The notes below the pieces were generated by a model. That model worked only from the letters and a program-made list of their open reading frames with translations, did no database searches and was not told the origin of the DNA. This document shows, in pieces, positions 9,177 through 17,007 of a stretch of DNA of 64,000 bases. Positions within the stretch are counted from its first letter, which is position 1. Each line of letters opens with the position of its first letter. Source of the DNA: Treponema sp. (GTDB taxonomy: Bacteria; Spirochaetota; Spirochaetia; Treponematales; Treponemataceae); assembly GCA_017484285.1 (NCBI GenBank), contig JAFUTH010000005.1, positions 219,329 through 283,328 on the forward strand, written 5' to 3'. The translations under genes and the position numbers were made by a program.

Positions 9177-9773
9177 CTAGTTTGTTAAAATTCCCTGGAG
9201 AACGAGGTCGATGCCCGTTTTTACGTCGGAAACATCGGTCTTATTGAGAACGGCGATTTCGAAGATGGCCGACTCAACGAGCGAATAGAACATATTGTTC
9301 ACGCTTTTGACCGGCATTTTTTTAAATTCGCCGCGTTTTTGCCCTTCAATGATAATCATACTGAGCAAGTGCTTTACCCTGATGACGCGACGATTCACGC
9401 GCTCTTCGGCACTCGCGCCCGTTTTCTGCAAATTAATCAGATACACGAGCAGAACATTGAACAGCGGGCGGTTTTGCTCGCACAAATCGATAATCCAGTG
9501 CATGATTCGGCGCAGGCATTCCTCGGCAGAAAGATTTTTGTCGGCGAGGATTTCCATGAGCTTTGTTTCAAGCTCGCCCGTCATCTGTTTGATGCTCCAC
9601 GTAAAGATTTCTTTTTTGTTCTTAAAGTAGATGTAGAGCGTCGTGCGCGTGATTCCGCATGCGTCGGCGATTTTTTGAAACGTCACGTCGTCATAGCCTT
9701 CACGCGTAAAAAGTTCGAGCGATTTTTCGAGGATTTCGTGCTTTCGTTTATCGTGTTCGACGACGATTGCCAT
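9177..9773 (-). CDS. TetR/AcrR family transcriptional regulator
   Basis: The 198-residue protein has the classic N-terminal TetR DNA-binding domain (about residues 8-55: ILEKSLELFTREGYDDVTFQ, then ITRTTLYIYFKNKKEIF) and a helical ligand-binding remainder. The start at 9773 is favoured by GGAG eight bases upstream; the frame is open further upstream, but that part is the antiframe of the methyltransferase gene. It overlaps the end of the methyltransferase by 26 bases, so both may be on one transcript. The ligand and targets are unknown. Confidence 0.9.
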   Translation of the reverse strand: MAIVVEHDKRKHEILEKSLELFTREGYDDVTFQKIADACGITRTTLYIYFKNKKEIFTWSIKQMTGELETKLMEILADKNLSAEECLRRIMHWIIDLCEQNRPLFNVLLVYLINLQKTGASAEERVNRRVIRVKHLLSMIIIEGQKRGEFKKMPVKSVNNMFYSLVESAIFEIAVLNKTDVSDVKTGIDLVLQGILTN

Positions 9774-10959
9774 TTTTTTCGCTCCGATTTTTTGCTTTTT
9801 CAGTTCCGTTGTAGATGTAGAACGTGGTGTCGAGATTTCCGGCTTTGAGGTCTTTGAGCGCGCTTGCGTAGTGCGCGAAACATTCCTGAAAATGCTTGTT
9901 CGCAGTGATAACGCCGATTTCCCAGTTCGGGAACTGCGTAAAGAGCGAAGACATATCGCGATAGAGCTGCTTTGCCTGCTCTTCCTCGCCCAAGCGTTCG
10001 CCATACGGCGGATTGCAGATAATCAAGCCTGTTTCGTAGGGCGCGTGCAATTCTTTAAAATCAGAGACTTCAAAATCGGGGCGTTCAATGCGCGCATCGC
10101 TTCCAATAAGCTGGAGCGCACGACCTGCCATAACGCACGCATGTTCCGCATTCGTGCGCGCGCGCTGAATTGCCGACGGGTCAACGTCCGTGCCCGTGAT
10201 GCGGCACTCGACATCAGTACGGATTTTTTCGGCTTCGGCGCATTTGATTTCATGCGCGCGATGTGCGTTGAAGATGGGGAGATTTTCGAGCGCAAAACGG
10301 CGACCGAATCCCGGGGCAACATTGTGCGCGTACAAGCAAGCCTCAATGGGAAGCGTGCCTGAGCCACAGAACGGGTCATGGAGCGGCGTTTTTCGTCGCC
10401 AGAGCATGAACTGGAGCATAACCGCCGCCGTTGTCTCGCGCAATGGAGCCACGCCGCCGTCAGTGCGGTAGCCGCGCTTGTGCAAGGGCAATCCGCTCAA
10501 ATCGAGGCAGATTTGCGCTTCGTCCTCAGTGATGAACACGCGCACATCACTCTCTTCGCCGCTTTCGGGAAGGCTCGACATGTGCCACACATCGCCGAGT
10601 TTTTTGTAAATCGCCTTTTGCACGATTCCCTGAACAGCGTGCTCAGAATTTAATTTTGATTTGTACGTGCGGATTTTATCGACCGTGACTTTTGAGTCTT
10701 TTTTGAAAAAATCCTGCCATGAGACCGCATACACGCCGTCAAAGAGCTGATCGAAATCTTCGGCATGGTAGCGGGCAAGCTCGAGATACACACGGTCAGC
10801 CGTGCGCAAACAAAGATTAGCGCGAAAGAGTGCGTCATCATCACCCGTAAAAAAGACACGCCCGGGCGCGTTTCCGTTCAGTTTATAGCCAAGAAGTTTG
10901 ATTTCATTTCCAAGTGTTTTTTCAGCGCCGACTGCGCACAAAGCAACAAGATTATTCAT
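9748..10959 (-). CDS. THUMP-domain class I SAM-dependent RNA methyltransferase
   Basis: The 403-residue enzyme has a THUMP RNA-binding domain at the N-terminus (about 1-165) and a Rossmann methyltransferase domain with DPFCGSGTLPIEA and the catalytic NPPYGERL motif. This is the architecture of the RlmL N-terminal half and of the YpsC/YcbY class, which methylate the N2 of guanine in 23S rRNA; the exact target here is inferred. The C-terminus ends in a basic tail (KNGNRRRTR) that overlaps the TetR start. A strong promoter lies so close to the ATG that the mRNA should be leaderless. Confidence 0.88.
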   Translation of the reverse strand: MNNLVALCAVGAEKTLGNEIKLLGYKLNGNAPGRVFFTGDDDALFRANLCLRTADRVYLELARYHAEDFDQLFDGVYAVSWQDFFKKDSKVTVDKIRTYKSKLNSEHAVQGIVQKAIYKKLGDVWHMSSLPESGEESDVRVFITEDEAQICLDLSGLPLHKRGYRTDGGVAPLRETTAAVMLQFMLWRRKTPLHDPFCGSGTLPIEACLYAHNVAPGFGRRFALENLPIFNAHRAHEIKCAEAEKIRTDVECRITGTDVDPSAIQRARTNAEHACVMAGRALQLIGSDARIERPDFEVSDFKELHAPYETGLIICNPPYGERLGEEEQAKQLYRDMSSLFTQFPNWEIGVITANKHFQECFAHYASALKDLKAGNLDTTFYIYNGTEKAKNRSEKNGNRRRTR

Positions 10960-10965
10960 GCAGCA

Positions 10966-10994
10966 AGTCTATACTAAAATGACATTTTTGTCAA
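10966..10994 (-). promoter_or_regulatory. Promoter for a leaderless methyltransferase mRNA
   Basis: On the minus strand a perfect TTGACA (10994-10989) is followed by a 17-base spacer and TAGACT (10971-10966). Only six bases separate the -10 box from the ATG at 10959, and there is no Shine-Dalgarno sequence. Confidence 0.7.
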
Positions 10995-11010
10995 AAGTGT
11001 CATGGAAAAA

Positions 11011-12030
11011 CTAGAAAATCTTGAATCGGTAAGAAAGTGTGACGTCAAAATAGTGCGCGCCTGCCCCGCCCTCAACGGATTCATCGAGCGAGTAGGTCTT
11101 GGACGTTGAAAGCTTGCTGTAGTCATTGCCGCGCATCGTGCGAAGATAAAAATAGCCGGCAGTGAGCGAAACTGAGTGCCGCTCCGAAATCGCATAGGTC
11201 ACGCCGAGCGAGCCTTTAAATGCCGAGAAGAAGTCATAGGTGAGGTCGGCATAATCAACTTTTTTAGAGCCATATTTGTGGGAATCATACGAAACCGCGT
11301 ACACATACGGCGTAAAGAAAAATCCTGCGTCCACTGCAAAGTGGTACGGAAGCACGAACGAGACGTCAGTTCCGAGCCAAAAATAGTAAATCACGCGCTG
11401 ATAGGAAATCACATCATAGCCAGAAAAATCGACCACGTACTGATTTTCGGCATCGTCATAGGACGCGTAATAGCCGTTTTCTTTGAAGAAAGCTGCGCCG
11501 TCGCTTCCATAGCCGTACAAGCCTGAGCCATTTTTTCCGTTGAATTTAAAATTTGCGTAATCGAAGGCAATCGCCGGCAGAATGTGCAGCCACGGTAAGA
11601 CCGAAAAATCATATCCGCCCTTAAAACCGAACTGAATGTCATACGCAAGCTCGTTGTCGTGCTCGGAGAAACACGTTTTGTAGGAATACACAGACGATGG
11701 AAGCCCCTCTGTTTCGATATTGAGCCAGTCAGAGTCGGTCATCACTCCCGTTTTGAGTGGAATTCCCGCCGTGATGTACGACTCTTCAAAAAAATCCTTC
11801 CACGTGCCGCGAATTTTCAGTCCGTAGTACAATTCCGGCTTGATTTCCCAGTTCAGTTCGCTCAACGTGTCGCTCGAAGCCTGCGAGTCTTTTAAGAATA
11901 CGAATTCATCGACTTGCCCCGCCTTTAAGCCGAACAGCGGCTCCACCGAAAGAGAAAAATCTTCCCAGTTGAGCGCAAACGCAGAGAGCGAGAAAAATGC
12001 AAATGCGAGCGAAAAAATAATTTTCTTCAT
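11011..12030 (-). CDS. Omptin-family outer-membrane protease
   Basis: The 339-residue protein has a signal peptide (MKKIIFSLAFAFFSLSAFA) and alternating hydrophobic strands ending in an aromatic residue, typical of an outer-membrane beta barrel. It shows the omptin active site. Asp-Ser-Asp at residues 99-101 matches Asp83/Asp85 of OmpT (motif DxDW). A His at about 124, in the context HDNELAY, aligns with OmpT HPDTQLNY. Asp249-Ser-His251 matches Asp210/His212. The C-terminus (GGAGAHYFDVTLSYRF) resembles the omptin end GAGIENYNF. Omptins cleave between basic residues at the cell surface. I start at 12030, five bases after the stop of the DUF3791 gene. The family is best known from gammaproteobacteria. 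Confidence 0.8.
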   Translation of the reverse strand: MKKIIFSLAFAFFSLSAFALNWEDFSLSVEPLFGLKAGQVDEFVFLKDSQASSDTLSELNWEIKPELYYGLKIRGTWKDFFEESYITAGIPLKTGVMTDSDWLNIETEGLPSSVYSYKTCFSEHDNELAYDIQFGFKGGYDFSVLPWLHILPAIAFDYANFKFNGKNGSGLYGYGSDGAAFFKENGYYASYDDAENQYVVDFSGYDVISYQRVIYYFWLGTDVSFVLPYHFAVDAGFFFTPYVYAVSYDSHKYGSKKVDYADLTYDFFSAFKGSLGVTYAISERHSVSLTAGYFYLRTMRGNDYSKLSTSKTYSLDESVEGGAGAHYFDVTLSYRFKIF

Positions 12031-12034
12031 ACTA

Positions 12035-12256
12035 TTATGCATCGGCAGCATTAGGGAAAGCCTGCTCCATTAAATCTTCGGCGATATATTCTGGTGTCAT
12101 ACAGTGCAAATCCGAAACACCATCTTTTAAAAGCTGGTATTCTGCTGAATGGTAAAAAAAAGCAAGCGCTTTATCCAAAGAAATTTTTGCTTTTTGAGCG
12201 AATGTTTTCACAATGTCAGTGTACTTTATCTGCAAAATCAAAGGGTCAGCGGTCAT
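12035..12256 (-). CDS. DUF3791 protein, putative antitoxin (third gene of cassette)
   Basis: The 73-residue helical protein resembles the DUF3791 family (pattern TDIVKTFAQKAKISLDKAL, then LKDGVSDLHCMTPEYIAEDL). It starts inside the last codons of the DUF3990 gene with a 4-base ATGA overlap, so translation is coupled. DUF3791 genes commonly neighbour DUF3990 genes and are thought to act with them. An antitoxin role is inferred from size and context only. Confidence 0.65.
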   Translation of the reverse strand: MTADPLILQIKYTDIVKTFAQKAKISLDKALAFFYHSAEYQLLKDGVSDLHCMTPEYIAEDLMEQAFPNAADA

Positions 12257-12726
12257 ACTTTTTCACTCCCTGTAAATTTCAAATATTTGTTGATGGTAGC
12301 TTGGTCTTTAAAACAATATTGGATATTTGGTTTTTCAAAGCGAAGCCGTTCAAGCGCAGTCTCGCGCGGAATGTAGCCCTTAAAGAAAAGCTCACAGGTA
12401 TTGAAAACTTTGTCGTTCGCAACTCCGCCAATGATTATGTTGTATTTCGTGGTGTCATGCCCCAAACGGCGGTCAACGATGAAGTCGAGCCATTCCGCTG
12501 AATATGAATCAAATTCCAAAATTGAATATTCAGACAAGGCTTTTTCCGAAAACTCATATTTTGAGATGAAAGCCAGCCCGTATCGTTTTTTGAATTTTTC
12601 ACTCCATTTTTGCGCCTGCTCAAATAATGGAATCGTGTAAAATCCCTGCCCGAAATCAAGATTCTTTCGAGAATGGAGCGTATCGGGATTTTTTACTTCT
12701 ACATTTGAGCCATGATAGAGAATCAC
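12253..12726 (-). CDS. DUF3990 protein, ADP-ribosyltransferase-like putative toxin
   Basis: The 157-residue protein starts ILYHGSNVEVKNPD and has SRKNLDFGQGFYTI followed by QAQKWSEKF, the conserved core of DUF3990. This family has been related to the ADP-ribosyltransferase fold, whose NAD-binding strand often carries a YHG-type motif. It is flanked on both sides by short DUF3791 proteins, with 4-base ATGA overlaps at each junction, giving a tightly coupled three-gene unit. A toxin function is an inference from fold and context. Confidence 0.7.
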   Translation of the reverse strand: MILYHGSNVEVKNPDTLHSRKNLDFGQGFYTIPLFEQAQKWSEKFKKRYGLAFISKYEFSEKALSEYSILEFDSYSAEWLDFIVDRRLGHDTTKYNIIIGGVANDKVFNTCELFFKGYIPRETALERLRFEKPNIQYCFKDQATINKYLKFTGSEKV

Positions 12727-12959
12727 ACTGAAACTCCTTTCTCGTGCATGAATGAAATTATATCATCTACGATATATTCTCGGCTCTGGGTATGAAGCGT
12801 TTCATAGCAAGGAACGATGTAGCTGTTCAGAATGTCACTTTTTTGCGTGAGCGCATCATACACTTTGTCGGCACTGACCTTAAGTTTCTGCGCAACATTT
12901 TCGATGCAGAAAATCGCGAATTCAAGTTCATTTTCGTTCTGAATGACTGACTGCCCCAT
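12723..12959 (-). CDS. DUF3791 protein, putative antitoxin (first gene of cassette)
   Basis: The 78-residue protein (NELEFAIFCIENVAQKLKVS, then YIVPCYETLHTQSREYIVDD) is similar in pattern to the 73-residue protein downstream: a helical N-terminal half, a short YxxLH-like stretch and a C-terminal YI(V/A)(D/E)D motif. It opens the three-gene cassette and overlaps the DUF3990 gene by four bases. Having two antitoxin-like paralogues around one toxin-like gene is the notable point. Confidence 0.65.
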   Translation of the reverse strand: MGQSVIQNENELEFAIFCIENVAQKLKVSADKVYDALTQKSDILNSYIVPCYETLHTQSREYIVDDIISFMHEKGVSV

Positions 12960-12979
12960 TAGTTTTCACCTTTTCTTTT

Positions 12980-13738
12980 TCAATTTTCCGTTTCTGCAAG
13001 CGTGTCAACTCCGAAAATGTTGCTCAGCTGTTTGCGCGTGGCTTCCATGTCTTTGGGGTAGGGCGCGGAAAAAGTGAGTTTTTCGCCTGATTTGGGGTGC
13101 GTGACCGTAAGGCGGTAGGCATGAAGGGCGAGCCGTGAAAGAAGCGGGCGTTCTTGCGTTTCGTCGCCGTTCCAGCGCTTTTTGATTTCTGAGAGAAGAA
13201 CGGGGTGCTGATTTCCTGAATAGAGCGGATCGCAGACGATGGAAATGCCAAGTGATTGCAAGTGTGCGCGGATTTGGTGCGTGCGGCCTGTGTGCGGGCG
13301 GGCTTCAATCCATGAGTACGGGCCGCAATTCCCCAAATTTTTGAATTCTGTGATAGCGACTTTTCCGTATTTTTGATTTAAGACCGTGCGGTGTCGTGCG
13401 TCTCCGTCAACGAGCAATTTTGAATCGACTTTTTTGCTCTCCCACATCGGATGTCCTAGAACGAGCGCGTGATAAATCTTCGTGACTTCGCGGTTTTCAA
13501 ATTGCAGCGAAAGATGTTTGTGACTTTCAGCATTTTTTGCATAAATGACGCATCCGCTCGTGTCCTTGTCGATTCGGTGCACGGCGAAGAGCTTTCCGAA
13601 TTCTTTTGCGGCTTCGACATCAAGGCGGGGAGCTTCTTCATCGTAGCGGTCAGCGGCAATCAAAAGCCCCGAACGTTTATTGAGGACGACAATATCTTCA
13701 TCGTTGTAAATGACGGTGTAATCTGGCGTAATTTTCAT
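12980..13738 (-). CDS. RluA-family pseudouridine synthase
   Basis: The 252-residue protein has the catalytic motif HRIDKDTSG, whose Asp attacks the target uridine, and the downstream RPHTGRTHQIRAHL motif of RluA/RluC/RluD enzymes. It lacks the N-terminal S4 domain. The RNA target (rRNA or tRNA) cannot be told from sequence. The start at 13738 has no Shine-Dalgarno sequence; a -10-like TAGAAT ends six bases before it, suggesting a leaderless message. A second family member is at 52400-53245. Confidence 0.88.
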   Translation of the reverse strand: MKITPDYTVIYNDEDIVVLNKRSGLLIAADRYDEEAPRLDVEAAKEFGKLFAVHRIDKDTSGCVIYAKNAESHKHLSLQFENREVTKIYHALVLGHPMWESKKVDSKLLVDGDARHRTVLNQKYGKVAITEFKNLGNCGPYSWIEARPHTGRTHQIRAHLQSLGISIVCDPLYSGNQHPVLLSEIKKRWNGDETQERPLLSRLALHAYRLTVTHPKSGEKLTFSAPYPKDMEATRKQLSNIFGVDTLAETEN

Positions 13739-13747
13739 GACTCTATT

Positions 13748-14800
13748 CTACTCGATAATTCCGATTTGTTTAAGCCACGGGAGCAAATCTTTGTCGTTCC
13801 AGTGCGTTTCCTTCATAATGTAGCTGTTTTCTTTCATACCGAAGCCGTGCCCGCCTTTGGGATAGCTCACGAAAAGGTGCGGAATGTTCTTTTCGGCGAG
13901 AGCGGCATCCAAGCGCACGGAATTTTCGTAAATAACCACGGGGTCGTCTTCACAGGCGAGAATGAATGTGGGCGGCATGTCATCGGGAACATTCAGTTCC
14001 ATTGAAAACTCATCTTTAAGGCTCTGAGAATACGCGTGCCCCCAAAAATTCCACGGTCGCCAGCCTTTTGTTGCGTTCGGCTCGCTCCACTGATGACCGA
14101 GCAAACTTCGGCGAGACCACTGGTGAGCGATGTCGTCCTGCATGGTGACGACGGGATAAATCGGCATGACAAAATCAGGTCGCACGCTTTCCGTCGTTTG
14201 AATTCCGAGTTTTGGAAGCTCGTTGTGCGTGGAAGCAAATTCGCCCGCCATCGTGACCAAATGCCCGCCCGCGCTGTAGCCGATTGCGCCGATTTTATTT
14301 TTGTCGATGTTGAATTCGCTTGCATGCTCACGGATATAGACGATTGCCATCTGAATGTCTTCGAGCTGGTCGGGGTAGTGGTGGCAGTTGTAGGCGACTC
14401 GGTAGCGCAAAACGAACGCCGCGAATCCGTGCTCAGAAAACCATCGCGCCGAAGCAAAGCCCTCGTGCGGCATTCCCAAGTGATGATAGCTTCCCCCTGG
14501 GCAAATGATGACGGCGGGTAGGGAGCGACCCGCAAGGGGCAAAACCTGTGAGACAGGTTTTGAGCGAGTCTCCGAGCAACTATGTTGCGAAGGCGGAATG
14601 GATTCCTCGCTTTGCTCGGAATGACGGGCAGCTGGCGTGTAATACAAAATCGTATCGCGCTTTTGCGTCTCCATTTTGGGAACGCCGTCCCACAGGTAGA
14701 TTTTTTGCTCGTAGTCTTTTGCAAAAATGGGCGCACTAAAAAAAAGCGGAAGCAAAGCGAAAAAAATCGCGCGGCGAAAAAATGGTACAAAAACGCTCAT
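13748..14800 (-). CDS. Secreted alpha/beta hydrolase (acetyl-esterase/BD-FAE like) with in-frame repeat insert
   Basis: The 350-residue protein has a signal peptide (about residues 1-28) and an esterase-lipase core: an oxyanion-hole region IICPGGSYHHLG, the nucleophile motif GYSAGGH, an Asp in CEDDPV and a catalytic His in KGGHGFG. It resembles acetyl-xylan or endo-1,4-xylanase-type esterases acting on plant polysaccharides, which would suit a gut organism. Residues about 59-95 (from RHSEQSEES to GRSLP) do not belong to the fold: they are the translation of a palindromic repeat inserted in frame just before the first core strand. The frame stays open through it. The start at 14800 is preferred because the extra 18 upstream residues run into the neighbouring terminator. 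Confidence 0.82.
   Translation of the reverse strand: MSVFVPFFRRAIFFALLPLFFSAPIFAKDYEQKIYLWDGVPKMETQKRDTILYYTPAARHSEQSEESIPPSQHSCSETRSKPVSQVLPLAGRSLPAVIICPGGSYHHLGMPHEGFASARWFSEHGFAAFVLRYRVAYNCHHYPDQLEDIQMAIVYIREHASEFNIDKNKIGAIGYSAGGHLVTMAGEFASTHNELPKLGIQTTESVRPDFVMPIYPVVTMQDDIAHQWSRRSLLGHQWSEPNATKGWRPWNFWGHAYSQSLKDEFSMELNVPDDMPPTFILACEDDPVVIYENSVRLDAALAEKNIPHLFVSYPKGGHGFGMKENSYIMKETHWNDKDLLPWLKQIGIIE
14517..14627. repeat. Palindromic repeat copy A, inside the esterase gene
   Basis: Positions 14517-14598 match copy B at 18992-19072 in opposite orientation over about 80 bases. Hairpin CAAAACCTGT-gag-ACAGGTTTTG lies at 14540-14562, and a second hairpin GCAAC-tat-GTTGC at 14576-14588. Positions 14596-14627 add a second repeat type, with GGAATG/GGAATGAC ends around a purine/pyrimidine loop, which reads as HSEQSEES on the minus strand. 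The whole block is translated as part of the esterase. Confidence 0.85.
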
Positions 14801-14837
14801 GCGGGAATTATAACAAAATCGCGGGAACGTGTCCGAA

Positions 14838-14870
14838 AAAAAAAGCTGACTCAAAAGAGCCAGCTTTTTC
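14838..14870 (-). terminator. Terminator of the FabV/TER gene
   Basis: On the minus strand GCTGGCTC-ttt-GAGTCAGC style arms (14845-14852 with 14857-14864) are followed by nine T. It lies directly behind the TER stop and before the esterase start. Confidence 0.8.
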
Positions 14871-14875
14871 GTATA

Positions 14876-16093
14876 CTAATCAATTGCCGTCATATCGGTG
14901 ATGTCTTTTTCGTAGTCAACGCCGTCGACCGCAAAGCCGTTGATGTTCAAGAAGTCCTTGCGGATTCCTTCGATGTCGATGTGCTCGCGGACATTGTCGT
15001 TGTTGATTGCTTCCATGTGCTTATCGATTTCTGCCTGAATCTCAGGTTTGAGTTCCAAATCATCGATTCGGATTCGTCCTTCATCGTCGGTCGGAACAAC
15101 TTTGTCGGCAGTGTAGAGCCGTTCGCGGAAAAGTCGGTCAATCTGCTCTTTGCAGCCTTCGTGAGTTCCGGCAGCCTTCTGAACCTTGAACAAGCAGCCG
15201 AGGTAGAGCATGATAATCGGGATGACTGAGCTTGAGCGAGTGACAAGCGCTTTGTTTACAGAAACATACGCCGCGCCACCGATTTTTTTGAGGCTCGCGT
15301 CGATAGACTTTGCACGTGCTTCCAAATCTTTTTTTGCAGCTCCGATTGTTCCATCGCGGTACACAGGCTGCGAATATTTTGGCCCGATGTAAGAATATGC
15401 GACAGAGCGTGCGCCTTCTGCCAAAACATCAGCGTCTGAAAGGTATTTAATCCATCGTTCCCAGTCTTCGCCGCCCATGACTTTGACAGTGTTGGCGACA
15501 TCATCACCCTCGGCAGGCTGTGCTTCAAGCGTTGAGAGTTTTTCTGTAATCATGTCGATTGCCCAGCCGCCATACGGTTTTCCGACCGGCTTGATGACTG
15601 ACTTGTACATGACTTTTGTGTCCGGGTCTGTGCGAACTGGTGAAGCCAAAGAATACACAACGAGGTCGAATTTGACGCCCCATTTTTTTGCCTCATCAAT
15701 GACAGTCTGTCGGCACTCGTCGCTGAATGCGTCCATATTGAATGTGGCAGATTTGAGACCAGCCTTTTCTGCGGCTCGGTCAAATGCCTTGTTGTTGTAC
15801 CAACCAGGAGTGCCGCCCTTTGTGACGGTCGGCTCTTTTTCAAAAGAAACGCCGATTGTGTCCGCACCATATTCAAACGCCGCCGTGATTCGGCTCGCCA
15901 ATCCGTATCCAGTTGAGCAACCAAGCACGAGGACAGTCTTTGGAGCGTAGCCGCCTTCTTTTGCGGACTTGATTCCTTTGCGTGCCTTCTGCGCGATTGC
16001 AAAATCAATCTGATTCTGAGTATCTTTTGCGCATCCGACCGGATGAGCATTGATACAAATGTTTGAGCGAATCATCGGTTTAATTACAGCCAT
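14876..16093 (-). CDS. fabV: Trans-2-enoyl-CoA reductase (FabV/TER)
   Basis: The 405-residue protein is a clear homologue of the T. denticola trans-2-enoyl-CoA reductase (397 residues), which reduces crotonyl-CoA to butyryl-CoA with NADH. Visible features are the nucleotide-binding VLGCSTGYGLASR (about residues 56-68), the conserved FEKEPTVTKGGTPGWYN region, VYSLASPVRTDPD, and the catalytic Y-x8-K motif (Tyr245, Lys254) in YRDGTIGAAK. It may serve butyrate formation or fatty-acid synthesis. The start at 16093 follows GAGGAGA; an extra 11 residues upstream are unlikely. A strong promoter with an inverted repeat lies upstream, and a terminator follows, so the gene is monocistronic. Confidence 0.95.
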   Translation of the reverse strand: MAVIKPMIRSNICINAHPVGCAKDTQNQIDFAIAQKARKGIKSAKEGGYAPKTVLVLGCSTGYGLASRITAAFEYGADTIGVSFEKEPTVTKGGTPGWYNNKAFDRAAEKAGLKSATFNMDAFSDECRQTVIDEAKKWGVKFDLVVYSLASPVRTDPDTKVMYKSVIKPVGKPYGGWAIDMITEKLSTLEAQPAEGDDVANTVKVMGGEDWERWIKYLSDADVLAEGARSVAYSYIGPKYSQPVYRDGTIGAAKKDLEARAKSIDASLKKIGGAAYVSVNKALVTRSSSVIPIIMLYLGCLFKVQKAAGTHEGCKEQIDRLFRERLYTADKVVPTDDEGRIRIDDLELKPEIQAEIDKHMEAINNDNVREHIDIEGIRKDFLNINGFAVDGVDYEKDITDMTAID

Positions 16094-16159
16094 TATTTTC
16101 TCCTCAGGTGAAGTCGTCGCAGCCAAAAGACAGACTGCGACCTCAGTTCATATGACACA

Positions 16160-16199
16160 ATACTATCTATTTTGACAAAAACAGTCAATGTGTCAAAAT
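16160..16199 (-). promoter_or_regulatory. Promoter with operator-like inverted repeats upstream of fabV
   Basis: On the minus strand TTGACT (16188-16183), a 17-base spacer and TAGTAT (16165-16160) form a promoter. It is covered by the inverted repeat ATTTTGACA (16169-16177) / TGTCAAAAT (16191-16199), and by an outer TGACACA (16153-16159) / TGTGTCA (16189-16195). Such symmetry over the -35 box suggests a repressor site. The regulator is unknown. Confidence 0.65.
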
Positions 16200-16226
16200 A
16201 AAATGGAACGTGGGCGATTTTCTGCC

Positions 16227-16955
16227 TTACAGATTGTTTACCGTAATGACCAAATCGTTTTTATCGACATTGATTGTGTATTTGAAATCTTTTTCTTCAC
16301 GAGAGATTATCTTGATGTAGTGGAACAGATTGTATTTCTGACCTTTTGCAGTCGTAGAGAATGTCTGTGAAGACTTCGGTCCTTTTAAGATTGCGACCGT
16401 GCCAGACATGTCTTCCTCTGACTCATCGTTGTAAACAAGCACGCGGAATGAAGCCGCAGAGCGCAAATTCTCGCCAGCGACGATACGGAGATTGTCTGTA
16501 AATGTCGGCAACAATGTCGTGTCGAATACTTTGAAGTGAGACTCGTCGATTTCTTTGTCGTCATAGAACCACACGTTCAAATCGTTGTGATCTTTTGTGT
16601 AGCTGTAGCGGAACGGATTGTCAGAATTTGCTTTGACTGCGACGTATTTGTAATTTGCGAGCTTAACCAATTTTTTGTTCGCCGATTTGATGGTCAGCGT
16701 GTCGCCCAAATCTTTGAGAAGACCTTTTCCGAAAATAATCCAGCCGCTTGAGCCTTCGTCGTAGACAAAAACCGTGACGTCAAAATTCGCGGCAGAAGAT
16801 GAAACATTCGTGACTTTTACGTTGTCTTTCATGTTTCCAGAAAGTTTTGTTGTGTCGATGACGAGTGCTGTTTCATCGTTGAATGCCGGTGCATCGGCAA
16901 AACAAAATCCTGCAAGTGCGAGACCTGCGACCAAAAGGGTGATAATTTTTTTCAT
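16227..16955 (-). CDS. Secreted protein, unknown function
   Basis: The 242-residue protein has a clean signal peptide (MKKIITLLVAGLALAGFCFA) and no lipobox at the expected place, so it is predicted to be periplasmic or surface-exposed. The mature part looks like repeated beta domains, with YxFVAVKANSD-like and FRVLVYNDESEE-like strands. No family is recognised. AAGGAG lies nine bases before the ATG. It follows the apeR-like gene by 52 bases on the same strand and could be read through from it. Confidence 0.6.
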   Translation of the reverse strand: MKKIITLLVAGLALAGFCFADAPAFNDETALVIDTTKLSGNMKDNVKVTNVSSSAANFDVTVFVYDEGSSGWIIFGKGLLKDLGDTLTIKSANKKLVKLANYKYVAVKANSDNPFRYSYTKDHNDLNVWFYDDKEIDESHFKVFDTTLLPTFTDNLRIVAGENLRSAASFRVLVYNDESEEDMSGTVAILKGPKSSQTFSTTAKGQKYNLFHYIKIISREEKDFKYTINVDKNDLVITVNNL

Positions 16956-17007
16956 TTCCTAACTCCTTGTGAAAAAAATGTGTTTTTCTGAATTGTAACT
17001 CAGAATC

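Noticed and set aside
14582..15229. A 215-codon plus-strand frame running through the repeat and the TER gene end
   Set aside because: It is antisense to two well-supported genes, crosses a terminator hairpin and shows no domain.
16169..16199. The inverted repeat before fabV as a transcription terminator
   Set aside because: It lies upstream of the gene, overlaps the promoter, and has a long loop without a following T-run.
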